This document shows, in pieces, positions 24,537 through 33,693 of a stretch of 64,000 bases of DNA. Below the pieces are notes generated by a model. That model did not search any database and had not been told where the DNA came from. It worked only from the letters and a program-made list of their open reading frames with translations. How positions within the stretch are numbered: the stretch's first letter is position 1; the number at the start of each line of letters is the position of its first letter. The translations under genes and the position numbers were made by a program. The DNA is from Geomonas azotofigens (GTDB lineage Bacteria; Desulfobacterota; Desulfuromonadia; Geobacterales; Geobacteraceae): contig NZ_JAHLME010000002.1 in NCBI RefSeq assembly GCF_018919395.1, positions 970,182 to 1,034,181 on the forward strand, read 5' to 3'.

Positions 24537-25031
24537 ATGGCGGTCGAGACGATTACGGAAACTACCCAGTATCTGACCTTCAAGCTGGAGGACGAGCTGT
24601 TCGCCCTCGACATCGGCAAGGTACGCGAGGTGCTGGATTTCACCTCCATCACCAAGGTGCCGCAGACGCCGGACTACATGCGCGGCGTCATCAACCTGCG
24701 CGGCAGCGTGGTCCCGGTGGTGGACCTGCGGCTGAAGTTCGGCATGGCGATGGCCGAGCAGACGGTCAACACCTGCGTCATCATCGTCGAGGTGGAACTG
24801 GAGGGCGAGCGGGTGGTCATGGGGGCGATGGCCGACGCGGTCCAGGAGGTCATGGACCTCGAGCCCGACCAGATCGAGCCGCCGCCGCGCATCGGCACCA
24901 AGCTGAACACCGACTTCATCAAGGGGATGGGCAAGCACAACGAGCAGTTCATCATCATCCTCGACATCGACAAGGTCTTCACCACCGGTGAACTGGCGAT
25001 GGTCCAGGAGTTGGATGGGGTAGCAGCCTAG
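24537..25031 (+). CDS. cheW: Chemotaxis adaptor CheW
   Basis: CheW couples methyl-accepting receptors to the CheA kinase. The 164-residue protein contains YLTFKLEDELFALDIGKVREV, MRGVINLRGSVVPVVDLR and an FIIILDID tail, all standard for the family. The ATG at 24537 has GAGAGGAGAG upstream. A strong terminator follows the stop. It faces a convergent MCP gene and has a sigma-28-like promoter, so it probably belongs to the motility regulon. Confidence 0.95.
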   Translation: MAVETITETTQYLTFKLEDELFALDIGKVREVLDFTSITKVPQTPDYMRGVINLRGSVVPVVDLRLKFGMAMAEQTVNTCVIIVEVELEGERVVMGAMADAVQEVMDLEPDQIEPPPRIGTKLNTDFIKGMGKHNEQFIIILDIDKVFTTGELAMVQELDGVAA

Positions 25032-25054
25032 AACACATAGAAACCAGACGATGT

Positions 25055-25090
25055 AAAGGGCAACCGCACGATGCGGTTGCCCTTTTTTTT
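25055..25090 (+). terminator. Terminator of cheW
   Basis: A 14-base stem AAAGGGCAACCGCA with TGCGGTTGCCCTTT and a three-base loop is followed by a T-run to 25090. It is a textbook rho-independent terminator. Confidence 0.92.
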
Positions 25091-25123
25091 GGCCACACCA
25101 GTCGGAGGCCCAGGTGTCATACC

Positions 25124-25152
25124 GTGCGTCCCCCTCCCCTTGCGGGAGGGGG
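25124..25152. repeat. GC-rich mosaic intergenic repeat
   Basis: CCCCCTCCCC and GGGAGGGGGG blocks around TTGC form a short hairpin between the convergent cheW and MCP terminators. Confidence 0.45.
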
Positions 25153-25181
25153 GCAAAAGGACAGGCCGGCAGTTAGGGGGT

Positions 25182-25220
25182 GGCTGGATTGGCTGGATTG
25201 GCTGGATTGGCTGGATTGGC
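25182..25220. repeat. 9-bp tandem repeat array (GGCTGGATT)
   Basis: Four perfect copies of GGCTGGATT plus a partial copy lie downstream of the MCP terminator. They would read as a three-residue peptide repeat in several frames, but no gene covers them. A different 9-bp array follows the other MCP gene at 60001-60072. Confidence 0.85.
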
Positions 25221-25236
25221 AGAGGCGGCGGCAGCC

Positions 25237-25265
25237 GAAAAAAGCGCCGTCCCGGAGGACGGCGC
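25237..25265 (-). terminator. Terminator of the tethered MCP gene
   Basis: On the minus strand GCGCCGTCC pairs with GGACGGCGC and is followed by six T residues, about 50 bases past the MCP stop. Confidence 0.88.
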
Positions 25266-25315
25266 GTCATGGCATGGCATCACAGGCGGCCCTCAGGCCG
25301 CCGATACGATCAAAG

Positions 25316-27025
25316 CTAGTACTGCTCGAAATCCGTGTCGCTCGAGTTCTTGTCGCTCAGGTCGATGTCGTGCCCGACCGCCTTCTTCACCGCTGCCGAA
25401 TTACCGCCGGGAACCGCTGTTTTGGCATAGGTCAGCGGCTTCCCCGGTGCCGCGCCCGGCTGCCCCGCGGGAGCCCTCTTGGCCGCAGGGGCCACCCTTT
25501 TCATGCGCTCGTCGCCGATCTGGAAGAAGGAAACCGCGCTCTGCAGCTGTTCGGCCTGGCTGGAAAGTTCCTCGGCGGTTGAGGCCATCTCTTCGGAGGC
25601 GCCGGCGTTGGACTGGATCACCTGGTCCAGTTGCTGGATGGCCCTGTTGATCTGGTCCGCGCCGGTATCCTGCTCCCTGCTCGCCGCGCTGATCTCCTGC
25701 ACCAGTTCGGCGGTCTTCTGGATGTCCGGCACCATCTTGGCGAGCAGGTCCCCTGCCTTCACCGCGACATCGACGCTGCTCGCGGAAAGCTCGCTGATCT
25801 CGGCGGCCGCCTTCTGGCTCCGTTCCGCCAGCTTCCTTACCTCGGAGGCGACCACGGCAAAGCCCTTGCCGTGCTCCCCCGCCCTGGCCGCCTCGATGGC
25901 CGCATTAAGGGCCAGGAGGTTGGTCTGACGCGCGATCTCCTCGATGATGCCGATCTTGCCGGCTATCTCCTTCATGGCGCTCACGGTCTCCAGGACCGCC
26001 GCTCCACCTTCACGGGCGTCCTGGGCGGACTTCACCGCGATCTTCTCGGTCTGGATGGCGTTGTCGGCGTTCTGCCTGATGTTGGAGGACATCTGCTCCA
26101 TGGAGGAAGAGGCTTCTTCGGCCGCCGCAGCCTGCTCCGAGGCTCCCTGCGACATCTCCTCGGCCCCGGAGGAAAGTTGCTGGCTCCCCGACGCCACGTT
26201 GTCGGAAGCGCTCTTCACCTCGGCGACGATTCCTTTCAGGCGCCCCACCATGGTATTGAGGGCCGCCGCCAGCTGACCGACCTCGTCCTTCTGGTCGATA
26301 GCGACGGTTTGGGTCAGGTCTCCCTCTGACACGGCAGTCGCGAACTCCACGCCGCGCCGGAGCGGCAGGCTGATCATCCGGGAGATAACGATCCCCAGCG
26401 CCAGACCGAGCAGGACACCGCCCGCCACCAGGCCCACCATGAGTTTCATGCTTGCCTTGTAGATCCTGGTGGTCTCCAGCGACGCATCCTTGGCGTTCTC
26501 CTCCTTCAGGCGGGACAACTCGGTCAGGGCATCGTCCACCATGTTCTGCTTGGTATGCGCCTCGCCGAAGGAGAGTGCCACCGCCGAGGAGCTGTCGTTC
26601 AGTTTGTCCCGCGTGCCGAGCTCAATCACCTTCTGCTGCACCGAGAACCACTCTTCGTTGGCCGCCTCCAGTTTCTTCAGGAGCGCCTTCCCCTTTTCGG
26701 AGTAGTACAGCGGTTTTGCCTTATCGAGCCACTCCTTGTAGCCGGCCTTGTACTTGTTGATGTTGGTGAGGTACTTCTCCCGCTCCTGCTGCGTGGTGGC
26801 AAGGAGGAAGTTCTTCTCGGCCCGGGAGATGTAGATCAGGTTGACGTTGGCCTCCTTGATGTAGGAGACCCCCAGCAACTCTCTCATGTACATCTCATCT
26901 GCCATGTCGTTGATGGTCCCCATGTTGCGGATGCCGATAATTCCGACCACGGCCGTTATGACCGCTACCGCTGCAAACGACGCAACAAGTTTAGTGCCGA
27001 CCTTCAGATTGGTGAACCATTTCAT
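25316..27025 (-). CDS. Methyl-accepting chemotaxis protein with C-terminal tether
   Basis: The 569-residue receptor has a short N-terminal tail, a first membrane helix (about 13-33), a four-helix-bundle ligand domain ([12 protein letters not shown]-like region), a second helix near 190-210, a HAMP domain and a long signalling coiled coil. The hairpin tip region reads [18 protein letters not shown] flexible Ala/Pro-rich linker of about 45 residues ends in DFEQY. That matches the aromatic-x-x-aromatic tether pattern that recruits CheR and CheB. The start at 27025 has GAGGCGG upstream. Confidence 0.94.
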   Translation of the reverse strand: MKWFTNLKVGTKLVASFAAVAVITAVVGIIGIRNMGTINDMADEMYMRELLGVSYIKEANVNLIYISRAEKNFLLATTQQEREKYLTNINKYKAGYKEWLDKAKPLYYSEKGKALLKKLEAANEEWFSVQQKVIELGTRDKLNDSSSAVALSFGEAHTKQNMVDDALTELSRLKEENAKDASLETTRIYKASMKLMVGLVAGGVLLGLALGIVISRMISLPLRRGVEFATAVSEGDLTQTVAIDQKDEVGQLAAALNTMVGRLKGIVAEVKSASDNVASGSQQLSSGAEEMSQGASEQAAAAEEASSSMEQMSSNIRQNADNAIQTEKIAVKSAQDAREGGAAVLETVSAMKEIAGKIGIIEEIARQTNLLALNAAIEAARAGEHGKGFAVVASEVRKLAERSQKAAAEISELSASSVDVAVKAGDLLAKMVPDIQKTAELVQEISAASREQDTGADQINRAIQQLDQVIQSNAGASEEMASTAEELSSQAEQLQSAVSFFQIGDERMKRVAPAAKRAPAGQPGAAPGKPLTYAKTAVPGGNSAAVKKAVGHDIDLSDKNSSDTDFEQY

Positions 27026-27136
27026 GTGCAATCCGCCTCTGTGTGGGGTTATCGCTGCGCGCGACGGCCTGTGGCGGCCCATCGCGTACGGTCTCCTCAT
27101 TCATCGACAACCGGGGCGCGCGGTGAATCAGAAAAA

Positions 27137-27158
27137 CGCCTGTTTTAGGCGGATTTTT
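27137..27158. terminator. Weak bidirectional hairpin with T-runs
   Basis: CGCCT and AGGCG pair around GTTTT and have T- or A-runs on both sides. It lies about 140 bases past the stop of the NarL-type gene and upstream of the MCP. The stem is only five to six base pairs, so termination may be partial. Confidence 0.4.
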
Positions 27159-27294
27159 GGCCGAGACGACTGCACGACTGCTCGGGCGCACGTGGCCACA
27201 GGGAGAGGAAAAAGGGCAAGGGCGGAGGACGCAACAGGGTAAAAGGGAACTGACAAAGGGGGTGAAGCGGGTGGCGAGGGGGGCGGCCCAGGGG

Positions 27295-27930
27295 TCAATC
27301 GAGGGAGAGCAGCCCTTCCCTGATGGCGAACTTGGTGAGGCTGGCGATGTTGGTGAGGTTCAGCTTTTTCATGAGGTGCATGCGGTGGGTTTCCACCGTC
27401 TTGGGACTGATCTTGAGCTGGGTCGCGATCTCCCGGGAAGTCTTTCCTTCGGCCATCAGCACCAGCACCTCCTCCTCGCGGGAAGTGAGCGGCAACTTCC
27501 CGGCAGCGGACTGGAGTTCGTGGTCCAGGACCCCCTGGAGGTGAGAGCTGAGGTAGAAGCCGTTGTCCGAAACGATGCTGATGGCGTTGATGATCTCGTC
27601 CGCCGGGCAGCTCTTCACCAGGAACCCCTTGACCCCGGCGTCCATCGCCTGGCGCACCGAGCGCGCGTCGCCGTACATCGAGAGAACCAGCACCTTCATG
27701 TCGGGGAAGGCGCTCAGGATGCAGCGGCTCGCCTCGATGCCGTTGCCGTCGGGCATCATCAGGTCCATGAGGATGAGATCGGGCCGCAGTTCATAGGTGA
27801 GGCGCACGGCCTCCATCCCGCTGGCGGCCTGGGCCACGACTTCGAGGCCCGGTGCTTTTTCAAGCATCGCGATCAGGCATTCGCGGATCAACGCGTGGTC
27901 GTCGGCAAGGAGGATTTTGGTGGTCCGCAT
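27295..27930 (-). CDS. NarL/FixJ-family response regulator
   Basis: The 211-residue regulator has a receiver domain (LADDHALIREC, phosphoacceptor Asp in LILMDLMMPDGNG) and a C-terminal LuxR-type helix-turn-helix (LTSREEEVLVLMAEGKTSREIA). No kinase gene is directly attached. The HisKA_3 kinase at 28706-29797 and its own regulator lie upstream on the same strand, so both regulators may answer to one kinase. The promoter was not identified. Confidence 0.92.
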   Translation of the reverse strand: MRTTKILLADDHALIRECLIAMLEKAPGLEVVAQAASGMEAVRLTYELRPDLILMDLMMPDGNGIEASRCILSAFPDMKVLVLSMYGDARSVRQAMDAGVKGFLVKSCPADEIINAISIVSDNGFYLSSHLQGVLDHELQSAAGKLPLTSREEEVLVLMAEGKTSREIATQLKISPKTVETHRMHLMKKLNLTNIASLTKFAIREGLLSLD

Positions 27931-28055
27931 CGTGTCCTGTTAGTTGCTGCTTCGCGCGAGTTCAAGTCCGCAAATGAGAGGCAACTCTAACAAATTAGAC
28001 ACGGGTCTCGATATCAGGGTTTATATGATACGAAACGGATATTTTCCTGATCTAA

Positions 28056-28706
28056 TTAATTATCCAGGCTGGTAACCCCCTCCCGGATGGCGAACTTGGT
28101 CAGTTCGGCGATGGAGTGCAGTTTCAGCTTCTTCATGATCTGCTGCCGATGGGTGTCCACGGTCTTGACGTTGATCTTGAGCAGGAAGGCGATGCTCTTG
28201 GCGTTGTTCCCCTCCGCGATCAGCTGCAGCACCTCCCTTTCCCGCGGGGTCAGCGCAGCCTCACCCTGGTTGAAGGAGTCCGGGATCCTCTTTATGTAGT
28301 CGTCGATGACCACGCCGATGATCCCCGAGCAGACGTAGATCTCGCCCGCCGCCACGGCCCGCACCGCATGCACCAGTTCGGCCGAGGTGCAGTCCTTGAG
28401 CAGGTAGCCGCGTGCCCCGGCCCTGAAGGCCTGGGCGACGAAACGCTTGTCCTTGTACATGGAGAGGATCAGTACCCGCGCCGACGGGCATTCCACGCCG
28501 AGCCGCTGGGTCGCCTCGATGCCGTTCATGCCGGGCATGCTGGTGTCCATCACGATGACGCCGGGGGAGACCTTCGCGGCTGCCTCCAGCGCCGATCTGC
28601 CGTTATCGGCGTCGGCGACCACCGTGATGTCCGGGAACTTCTCCAGCAGGATGCGAATCCCCTCCCTGACTATGCTGTGGTCGTCGACTATCATCACGCG
28701 TATCAT
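28056..28706 (-). CDS. NarL/FixJ-family response regulator paired with PAS kinase
   Basis: The 216-residue regulator has a receiver domain (IVDDHSIVREG, Asp in VIVMDTSMPGMNG) and a LuxR-type DNA-binding domain (LTPREREVLQLIAEGNNAKSIA). The ATG at 28706 shares its A with the kinase stop (TGATG) and has AAGGGAG upstream, so translation is coupled to the kinase. It is about 50 per cent similar by eye to the neighbouring regulator at 27295, which suggests local duplication. Confidence 0.93.
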   Translation of the reverse strand: MIRVMIVDDHSIVREGIRILLEKFPDITVVADADNGRSALEAAAKVSPGVIVMDTSMPGMNGIEATQRLGVECPSARVLILSMYKDKRFVAQAFRAGARGYLLKDCTSAELVHAVRAVAAGEIYVCSGIIGVVIDDYIKRIPDSFNQGEAALTPREREVLQLIAEGNNAKSIAFLLKINVKTVDTHRQQIMKKLKLHSIAELTKFAIREGVTSLDN

Positions 28707-29797
28707 CACCAACTCCCTTTGTTGTTCTCGTCAGGATCCGGCAAGGGGACGCCGACCGTCACCTCGGTGCCGCCGGGACCGGAACGGAGCTCCAGCTGCC
28801 CCCCGAGATGCTGCACCCGCTGCCGGATGTTGAACAGGCCAAAACCTGACATCGGCCGGTCTCCCTCAATCTGCTCTGGAAAGCCTTTGCCGTCATCGGC
28901 GACCTTCAGCTCCAGGCGGTTGCCGTCATCCCGGATGGCAATGGCGACCTTGTGCGCCTGGGCGTGCTTGACCACGTTCACCAGGAGTTCGCGCACTACG
29001 TGGTAGAGGGTCGCCCCCAGTTCCTCGTTCAGCTGTCCATGCAGGTCGCTGCGAAAGCTCACCTGCAGCTTGTGCTTGGCCTCGAACTGCTCAGCCAGCC
29101 AGTCAAGCGCCGCCTCCAGCCCCACCTCGTAGAGCAGCGGCGGGCTGATCTGGAAGGTGAGGCTGCGGACTTCCTGGATGGTCCGCTCGAGCAGAAGCTC
29201 AAGCTCCCTGACCGTCCGGGTCACACCGGCGGAGAGCTTGAAATCCTGCCGGCAGTCGCTCAATTTCAGCTTGGCCAGGGCCAGGTTCTGCCCGATCTCG
29301 TCGTGCAGTTCCGCGGCGATCCTGCGCCGCTCCCGCTCCTCCGCCAGCGATAGCTCGATCGCCAGCCCCCTCAGTTGCTCCTGGTTGGCAAGCAGCAGTT
29401 CCTGCGCCTGCACCTGTTCGGTGATGTCGCGGGAGATGCTGAAGATGCCGCTGACCCTGCCGCTGGCGTCGAAGAGCGGCCCCTTGGTGGAAAGAAAGAC
29501 GCATGGCCTCCCCTGCCGATCGACAACCTGCTCCTGCATGTTGGAGCTCGCCGCCGACGCCATCACCATGTGGTCGTTTTCGCGCAGCACCTGGACCACC
29601 TCGTCGGGGAAGAGGTCGCTGTCGTCAAGCCCCAGGATCTCCTCCGCCGGCTTGCCGTACCACGTGGCCGCCTGGCGGTTGATGAGCAGGTAGCGCCCCT
29701 CGAGGTCTTTCGCGTAGATGAGATCGGGGGTGCCGTTCACCACGGCATCAAGGAGTTCCTGCGTTTTATCGGGCTGGTCCGTTGATGGCTGTGACAT
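28706..29797 (-). CDS. PAS-domain NarX-type histidine kinase
   Basis: The 363-residue cytoplasmic kinase has one PAS domain (about 15-130, with DLIYAKDLEGRYLLINRQAA), a HisKA_3 dimerisation region with the phosphoacceptor in AAELHDEIGQNLALAKL, and an HATPase domain ending GFGLFNIRQRVQHLGG. HisKA_3 kinases pair with NarL-type regulators, and one is immediately downstream. The ATG at 29797 has AGGAG upstream; longer readings enter the neighbouring gene's shadow. No heme or flavin signature is obvious in the PAS. Confidence 0.92.
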   Translation of the reverse strand: MSQPSTDQPDKTQELLDAVVNGTPDLIYAKDLEGRYLLINRQAATWYGKPAEEILGLDDSDLFPDEVVQVLRENDHMVMASAASSNMQEQVVDRQGRPCVFLSTKGPLFDASGRVSGIFSISRDITEQVQAQELLLANQEQLRGLAIELSLAEERERRRIAAELHDEIGQNLALAKLKLSDCRQDFKLSAGVTRTVRELELLLERTIQEVRSLTFQISPPLLYEVGLEAALDWLAEQFEAKHKLQVSFRSDLHGQLNEELGATLYHVVRELLVNVVKHAQAHKVAIAIRDDGNRLELKVADDGKGFPEQIEGDRPMSGFGLFNIRQRVQHLGGQLELRSGPGGTEVTVGVPLPDPDENNKGSW

Positions 29798-29817
29798 GCT
29801 TACACCGCTCCTGTGCT

Positions 29818-30687
29818 TCACGTGGCCAGTAGCTCCTCTATCGCCGCCAGCCCGGGCGCCTGCGCCTGGCCCTTCTGGCGAGACAGCTGCAGCGCCACGT
29901 GGCCGAGGGCGCGGTAGATGAGCGCCAGCTCGGCGTCGAAGCTCTCCAGGGCGTCCAGTTGCCGCCCCACGACGCCGGCATCGCCCCGGGCGATGGGGCC
30001 GGTCAAGGCGCGGGCCGTGCCGGCGCGAAAGATGTTGTCCACCGTGCCGCGCACCAGCGGCTCCATGACCAGCAGCGCGGTCTCGCGCGGCACGCCCCCC
30101 TTCTGGTAAGCGCGGAGCCCCGCCTCCATGAGCGCGGTGAGGTAGTTGCAGACCAGCACGGAACCGGCGTGGTAGACGGTCTTGAAACGGGGGTCTATCT
30201 CGAAGATCTTCCCGCCGATGGCGCCGAACAGCTCCGCGAGGAGTTCGCGCGCCCCCGGGTCTCCCTCGATGCCGCACCAGGTCCCGGCGAAATCACCGAC
30301 ACAGACGGCGGGGTCGGCGAAGCTTTTCACCGGATGAACGCTCGCCACCCGCGCCCCCAGGGCCGCCGCGGGTTCCAGCACGTCGCTCGCCAGCGCGCCG
30401 CTTAGATGACACACCGTGGTGCCCCGGTCCACGAGGCCGGCGCGGCAAAGCTCCCCGACGCTGGCGGCAATGGCGTCATCGGGGCAGGCGACGAGGTACA
30501 GGTCGACGCGCTCGAGCCCGCCGAATTCGGCGACGGGACGCCCCGCCCCGATGAAATCGGCGGCGGCCCGCGCGCTGGAGAGCGAACGGGTCAGGATGTC
30601 CCTGAGCGCCGCGGCGCCCGCTTCATGCAGCAGGCGCCCGACGGTCTTGCCCACGGCGCCGCAGCCAATGATACTGAAGGTTTTCAT
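29818..30687 (-). CDS. Rossmann-fold dehydrogenase-like protein with DUF2520 domain
   Basis: The 289-residue protein has an N-terminal NAD(P)-binding loop (IIGCGAVGKTVGRLL) and a C-terminal all-helical DUF2520 domain with HAGSVLVCNYLTALMEAG. The two-domain architecture is like ketopantoate- or pyrroline-carboxylate-reductase relatives. Its reaction is unknown. ATG 30687 is preceded by AGGGGGAG; a GTG directly before it is also possible. It precedes the PAS kinase gene by 20 bases on the same strand. Confidence 0.85.
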   Translation of the reverse strand: MKTFSIIGCGAVGKTVGRLLHEAGAAALRDILTRSLSSARAAADFIGAGRPVAEFGGLERVDLYLVACPDDAIAASVGELCRAGLVDRGTTVCHLSGALASDVLEPAAALGARVASVHPVKSFADPAVCVGDFAGTWCGIEGDPGARELLAELFGAIGGKIFEIDPRFKTVYHAGSVLVCNYLTALMEAGLRAYQKGGVPRETALLVMEPLVRGTVDNIFRAGTARALTGPIARGDAGVVGRQLDALESFDAELALIYRALGHVALQLSRQKGQAQAPGLAAIEELLAT

Positions 30688-30803
30688 CACGCTCCCCCTG
30701 GGTCGGCAAACCCGCTCAGGTTACGCTAAATCAAACGGGGGTGTCAACGGTACCGGCGGCGGGAAGATGCTCGGTTTCGAAAAGGATGAGAAAAACGCGG
30801 CTC

Positions 30804-30838
30804 AAAAAGAAGATCCCCCTCGGCAACGAGGGGGATCT
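30804..30838 (-). terminator. Terminator of the small zinc-ribbon gene
   Basis: A perfect 12-base stem AGATCCCCCTCG with CGAGGGGGATCT and loop TTGC (minus strand) is followed by TCTTTTTG. Confidence 0.9.
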
Positions 30839-30863
30839 TGGCGGCTGGGGCGGGCAGCGGCGC

Positions 30864-31088
30864 TTAGGGCTTGCCGTCCATGTTCAGGCTGTAATCGTCC
30901 CCCTCGACGCACTCGCTTTCCGCCTGGAGAAACGACTCCGCCTGGGGATCCCTGACAATCTCGACGACGCCGTGATTGGCGGACCAGATCGTCCCGCAGA
31001 CGCTGCATTCCGTGATCCCCTCCTTGAAACCCTCCGAATGTAGGTTGGTGTCGACCTGCGCATGGTTCTTACATACCGGGCATCTCAT
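30864..31088 (-). CDS. Small zinc-ribbon protein, function unknown
   Basis: The 74-residue protein starts MRCPVCKNH and has a second pair CSVCG at about residue 28, forming a four-cysteine zinc ribbon. The rest is acidic and ends DYSLNMDGKP. It is monocistronic with its own terminator. Such ribbons are common in small nucleic-acid or redox proteins, but nothing specific can be assigned. Confidence 0.78.
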   Translation of the reverse strand: MRCPVCKNHAQVDTNLHSEGFKEGITECSVCGTIWSANHGVVEIVRDPQAESFLQAESECVEGDDYSLNMDGKP

Positions 31089-31249
31089 GGCTCTCCTCCT
31101 CCCGCGGCAACTGCGGTCGCTGATCTCATGAGAGAGATTATGACGGCATTTCCCCGCGTGGCAAGTGACAATTATGCGCCTCGCCGCGCGGCCGTTGCCC
31201 GGCGAGTGTCAAGACCGGCGCACCTGCCGCTGATCGCCGCCCCCCCCTG

Positions 31250-31534
31250 TCACTGCGGCGCGGTCGCCCCGGCCGCCCCCTTCTTCGCGCGGGTTGTCTT
31301 GGCGCGGGGGACCACCGTGCGCCCCTTCCCCCTCCCCTTTGGCGCCTTCACCGGGGGATGGTAACTGGCCGGGTCGGCGGGATGGAGGTCGTTGAAGTGC
31401 GAGGAGATGATTTTCCTGACCGTGCCGTCGCTGAAGCGGATGGTGGCCCTGATGTCGTCGACCTCGACCACCTTGCCGGTACCCCATTGCTGCGCCATCG
31501 CATGACTCACCACGCTGCCGCGTTTGACGATCAT
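31250..31534 (-). CDS. DUF3553-like small basic protein
   Basis: The 94-residue protein begins MIVKRGSVVSHAMAQQWGTG and continues with an SH3-like beta domain (KVVEVDDIRATIRFSDG), consistent with the DUF3553 family. The tail is rich in Lys, Arg and Ala (KGRGKGR, KTTRAKKG), suggesting nucleic-acid contact. The start at 31534 has GAGGGTAAAG upstream. The longer in-frame extension to 31837 has no ribosome site and atypical composition. Confidence 0.75.
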   Translation of the reverse strand: MIVKRGSVVSHAMAQQWGTGKVVEVDDIRATIRFSDGTVRKIISSHFNDLHPADPASYHPPVKAPKGRGKGRTVVPRAKTTRAKKGAAGATAPQ

Positions 31535-31772
31535 TTCTTTACCCTCGCTGGTGACGTTTTTCGGTCCAGGGCGGACGCGTCGACACGCTCGGCCGGAAAG
31601 GTCGAGGCTGCTGGCTGCGAACTTGAATCGATTGTTGGAAAGACAGATCAACTGAACAAGAGATGTGACGACTGCTGCTGCAGGGAGCGACGCCCCGGAA
31701 CCTGGGCACCATGAGAATATACACCGGAAACGGGAAATGGACAGCGGGACGGCAATTTTTCCGGCAGAAGCG

Positions 31773-32651
31773 TTACGGTCCCGGCGCCCGCCCCGACGGA
31801 CCAACCTGGGCAGGAGGCGCAGCCGCCGGTTCGGCAAGCGGCCTCAGCTGGTCGGGCGGCACCTGCGGCTCACCCATGATGATGACAGCGGGTCCGCGCA
31901 ACCTCTGCGGCCTGCCGGTGTCTCGCGAGCCGACCGCCCAGCGGTAGAGCGTCTTCGCGTCCATGAGCAGGGGCTTGGCAGGCTCCCCGTAATAGGCAAG
32001 CTGCATTTCCTCGTCCGTGAGCCCGATGCAGCCGTGGGAGGCGGGATAGCCGGGGAGGTCGCGGCCGTGGATCCAATAGGAGGTCCAGCCGTCGTCCTTC
32101 TTGTCCACGTAGAAGCGCAGCCCGTAATGCATCGGGTAGGGGCGGTCCGTCCCCTCCACCGGGAAGAGGCTCGACTCGTGCACCGGATCGACGGAATCCA
32201 CCCGGTAGCTGCCGTTCTTGAGGCGGTACTCCTCCACCCCGACCGCGACCGGGGCCGAAAAGACCAGGGTGCCGAACTCGTAGGCTCCCAGGAACATCTC
32301 GTTCTGGTCGATGAGGATCAACTGCGGCTCCTTCTCGGCCTCGTAGTACAGGGGGGGCATCGGGTTGAACTCCTTGATGTCCTCCATGTGCTTGGGGACC
32401 TTGACCGACATCCCGGCCAGGAAATGGCGCCGGTCCATGCGGTTGAAGCGCAGGCCGTCGCGCCACTGCTTGCCGAAGATCTTGTAGGGGGAGTCCTTGC
32501 TGGTTACCTTGACGCAGTCCCACTCGTACAGGTAATCGGTGGGATAGTGGATCTCGCACAGGGATCGGATCTTGTCGGCCGCGGAACAGGGGAGGCTGGT
32601 GATGAAGAGGAGAGTCAGCAGGGTGCAGAGTATGCGCATCAGGGGTTTCAT
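31773..32651 (-). CDS. L,D-transpeptidase (YkuD family), exported
   Basis: The 292-residue protein has a signal peptide (residues 1-24, cut near CSAAD) and a YkuD catalytic domain at about 110-235 with HGRDLPGYPASHGCIGL, giving the active His and Cys. It should form 3-3 cross-links or attach proteins to peptidoglycan in the periplasm. The C-terminal 25 residues are Pro/Ala-rich and disordered. It starts close to a GAGG box. Confidence 0.92.
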   Translation of the reverse strand: MKPLMRILCTLLTLLFITSLPCSAADKIRSLCEIHYPTDYLYEWDCVKVTSKDSPYKIFGKQWRDGLRFNRMDRRHFLAGMSVKVPKHMEDIKEFNPMPPLYYEAEKEPQLILIDQNEMFLGAYEFGTLVFSAPVAVGVEEYRLKNGSYRVDSVDPVHESSLFPVEGTDRPYPMHYGLRFYVDKKDDGWTSYWIHGRDLPGYPASHGCIGLTDEEMQLAYYGEPAKPLLMDAKTLYRWAVGSRDTGRPQRLRGPAVIIMGEPQVPPDQLRPLAEPAAAPPAQVGPSGRAPGP

Positions 32652-32785
32652 CGCGCGCCTCGTTCCTTGGCCAGTGAAGCGGCTGGCCGCCGGCTGGAGA
32701 CGTCTTCATTGTAACAGACCCCCTCATGAAAGTAAAAGGGAGCGCCGACTCATCAGGCGCGGGCAGCTTCCCCCCTAATCGAACG

Positions 32786-32816
32786 AAAAAGCCCCGCGGC
32801 CTGGGCCGGGGGCTTT
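32786..32816 (-). terminator. Terminator downstream of the 32844 gene
   Basis: On the minus strand AAAGCCCC pairs with GGGGCTTT, with partial pairing of the GC-rich interior, followed by TTTTCG. Confidence 0.75.
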
Positions 32817-32843
32817 CGTCGCTTTCGTAGATCCGCCGAGTCG

Positions 32844-33482
32844 TCAGACGGTCGAGCGGAGCAGGCGGTTCACCTGGCCCCAGCCGCCGTGCGCGCCCGT
32901 TGCCGCCATGAATTCCTTCACCGCCGGCTTCATCTCCTTGGCGATCCGGCTCACTTCGTCGTTCAGGTGGAAGACCCCTTTTCCGGTCACCACGTCGCCT
33001 TGGGCGCTGGCCGTCAGGGAGAAACTGAAGCTCCTGCTGGTGAGTTCGGCCGCGTCCCCCTGGTAGCTCAGGGAAAGGCCGTCCGCGCCGGCCTGGAAGG
33101 TGGCCGACTGCTGTTGCATGGAGACGTGGTCGTACTGGAGCTGGAGGTCGAAGCCCACCTCCTTGCCGTCCCTGGTGGCTATGGTCCCGCTGTACGACAG
33201 GGACGCTGACTGGGCGGCAAGGTCCGTCTCCTGGTAGCTCAGCTGCTGCACGCTGCTGCCGGTCACCTGGTTCAGCAGGCCTCCCAGCATGCGCAGCGTG
33301 GTGTCCGATGCGGCGGAGGAGTCCGCCTTCGTTTGTCTTGACGATGCCAGCGCCTCGTCCGAGACCGTTACCTGGTCCTTGCCCGGCTGGACCGGGTTCG
33401 TGGTGGCTGAGGTGGAGGCGCTTGCCTTCGGTGTGGCGGCAAGGGGAAGAGCGGTCGCATTACGCGCGGTCGAAATTTCCAT
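32844..33482 (-). CDS. Uncharacterised protein, probable flagellum-associated
   Basis: The 212-residue protein has a low-complexity Ala/Ser/Thr N-terminus (about 1-35), then DQVTVSDEALASS. Phrases like this occur in FlgM- and FliK-like flagellar proteins. A beta-rich middle (alternating Ser/Tyr/Gln strands) and a helical C-terminus follow. No signal peptide is present. AGGAGG precedes the start, and a sigma-28-like promoter lies 37-64 bases upstream, supporting a motility link. The domain itself was not recognised. Confidence 0.75.
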   Translation of the reverse strand: MEISTARNATALPLAATPKASASTSATTNPVQPGKDQVTVSDEALASSRQTKADSSAASDTTLRMLGGLLNQVTGSSVQQLSYQETDLAAQSASLSYSGTIATRDGKEVGFDLQLQYDHVSMQQQSATFQAGADGLSLSYQGDAAELTSRSFSFSLTASAQGDVVTGKGVFHLNDEVSRIAKEMKPAVKEFMAATGAHGGWGQVNRLLRSTV

Positions 33483-33518
33483 ACCTTATCCTCCTTACTG
33501 TTTTGAGCCATACCATGC

Positions 33519-33546
33519 GTATCGGAAGAACCGGACACCGGCTTGA
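33519..33546 (-). promoter_or_regulatory. Sigma-28-like promoter before the 32844 gene
   Basis: On the minus strand TCAA, 16 bases, then TCCGATAC (six of eight matches to GCCGATAA). Transcription would begin about 25 bases before the ATG. Confidence 0.5.
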
Positions 33547-33552
33547 ACACTT

Positions 33553-33692
33553 TACCACGCGCCCCCCTTTTCCCTCCGGGAGCAGGTCCCCGAAGGGCAA
33601 TGAGGGCCTTGCCTCGAAGGGGCGCATCGCTCATCGCAGCGCCCTCACCCCCGCCCCTCTCCCGGAGGGCGAGGGGAGAAAGCCAGAGCGGC
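33553..33692. repeat. About 130-bp mosaic element, copy 1
   Basis: A block beginning CCCTCCGGGAGC and ending CCCGGAGGGCGAGGGG, with CGAAGGGG and CGCCCTCACCC inside. The block at 42955-43102 has the same order of parts, so the two appear to be copies of one intergenic element. No open frame spans it. Confidence 0.55.
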
Positions 33693-33693
33693 T

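Noticed and set aside
25182-25220. CRISPR array
   Set aside because: Nine-base units without spacers and no cas genes.
25028-25270. Minus-strand ORF with PIQ repeats
   Set aside because: It spans two terminators and a tandem repeat and lacks a start signal.
29798-30277. N-terminal extension of the PAS kinase
   Set aside because: Arg/Pro-rich out-of-frame reading of the DUF2520 gene with no ribosome site.
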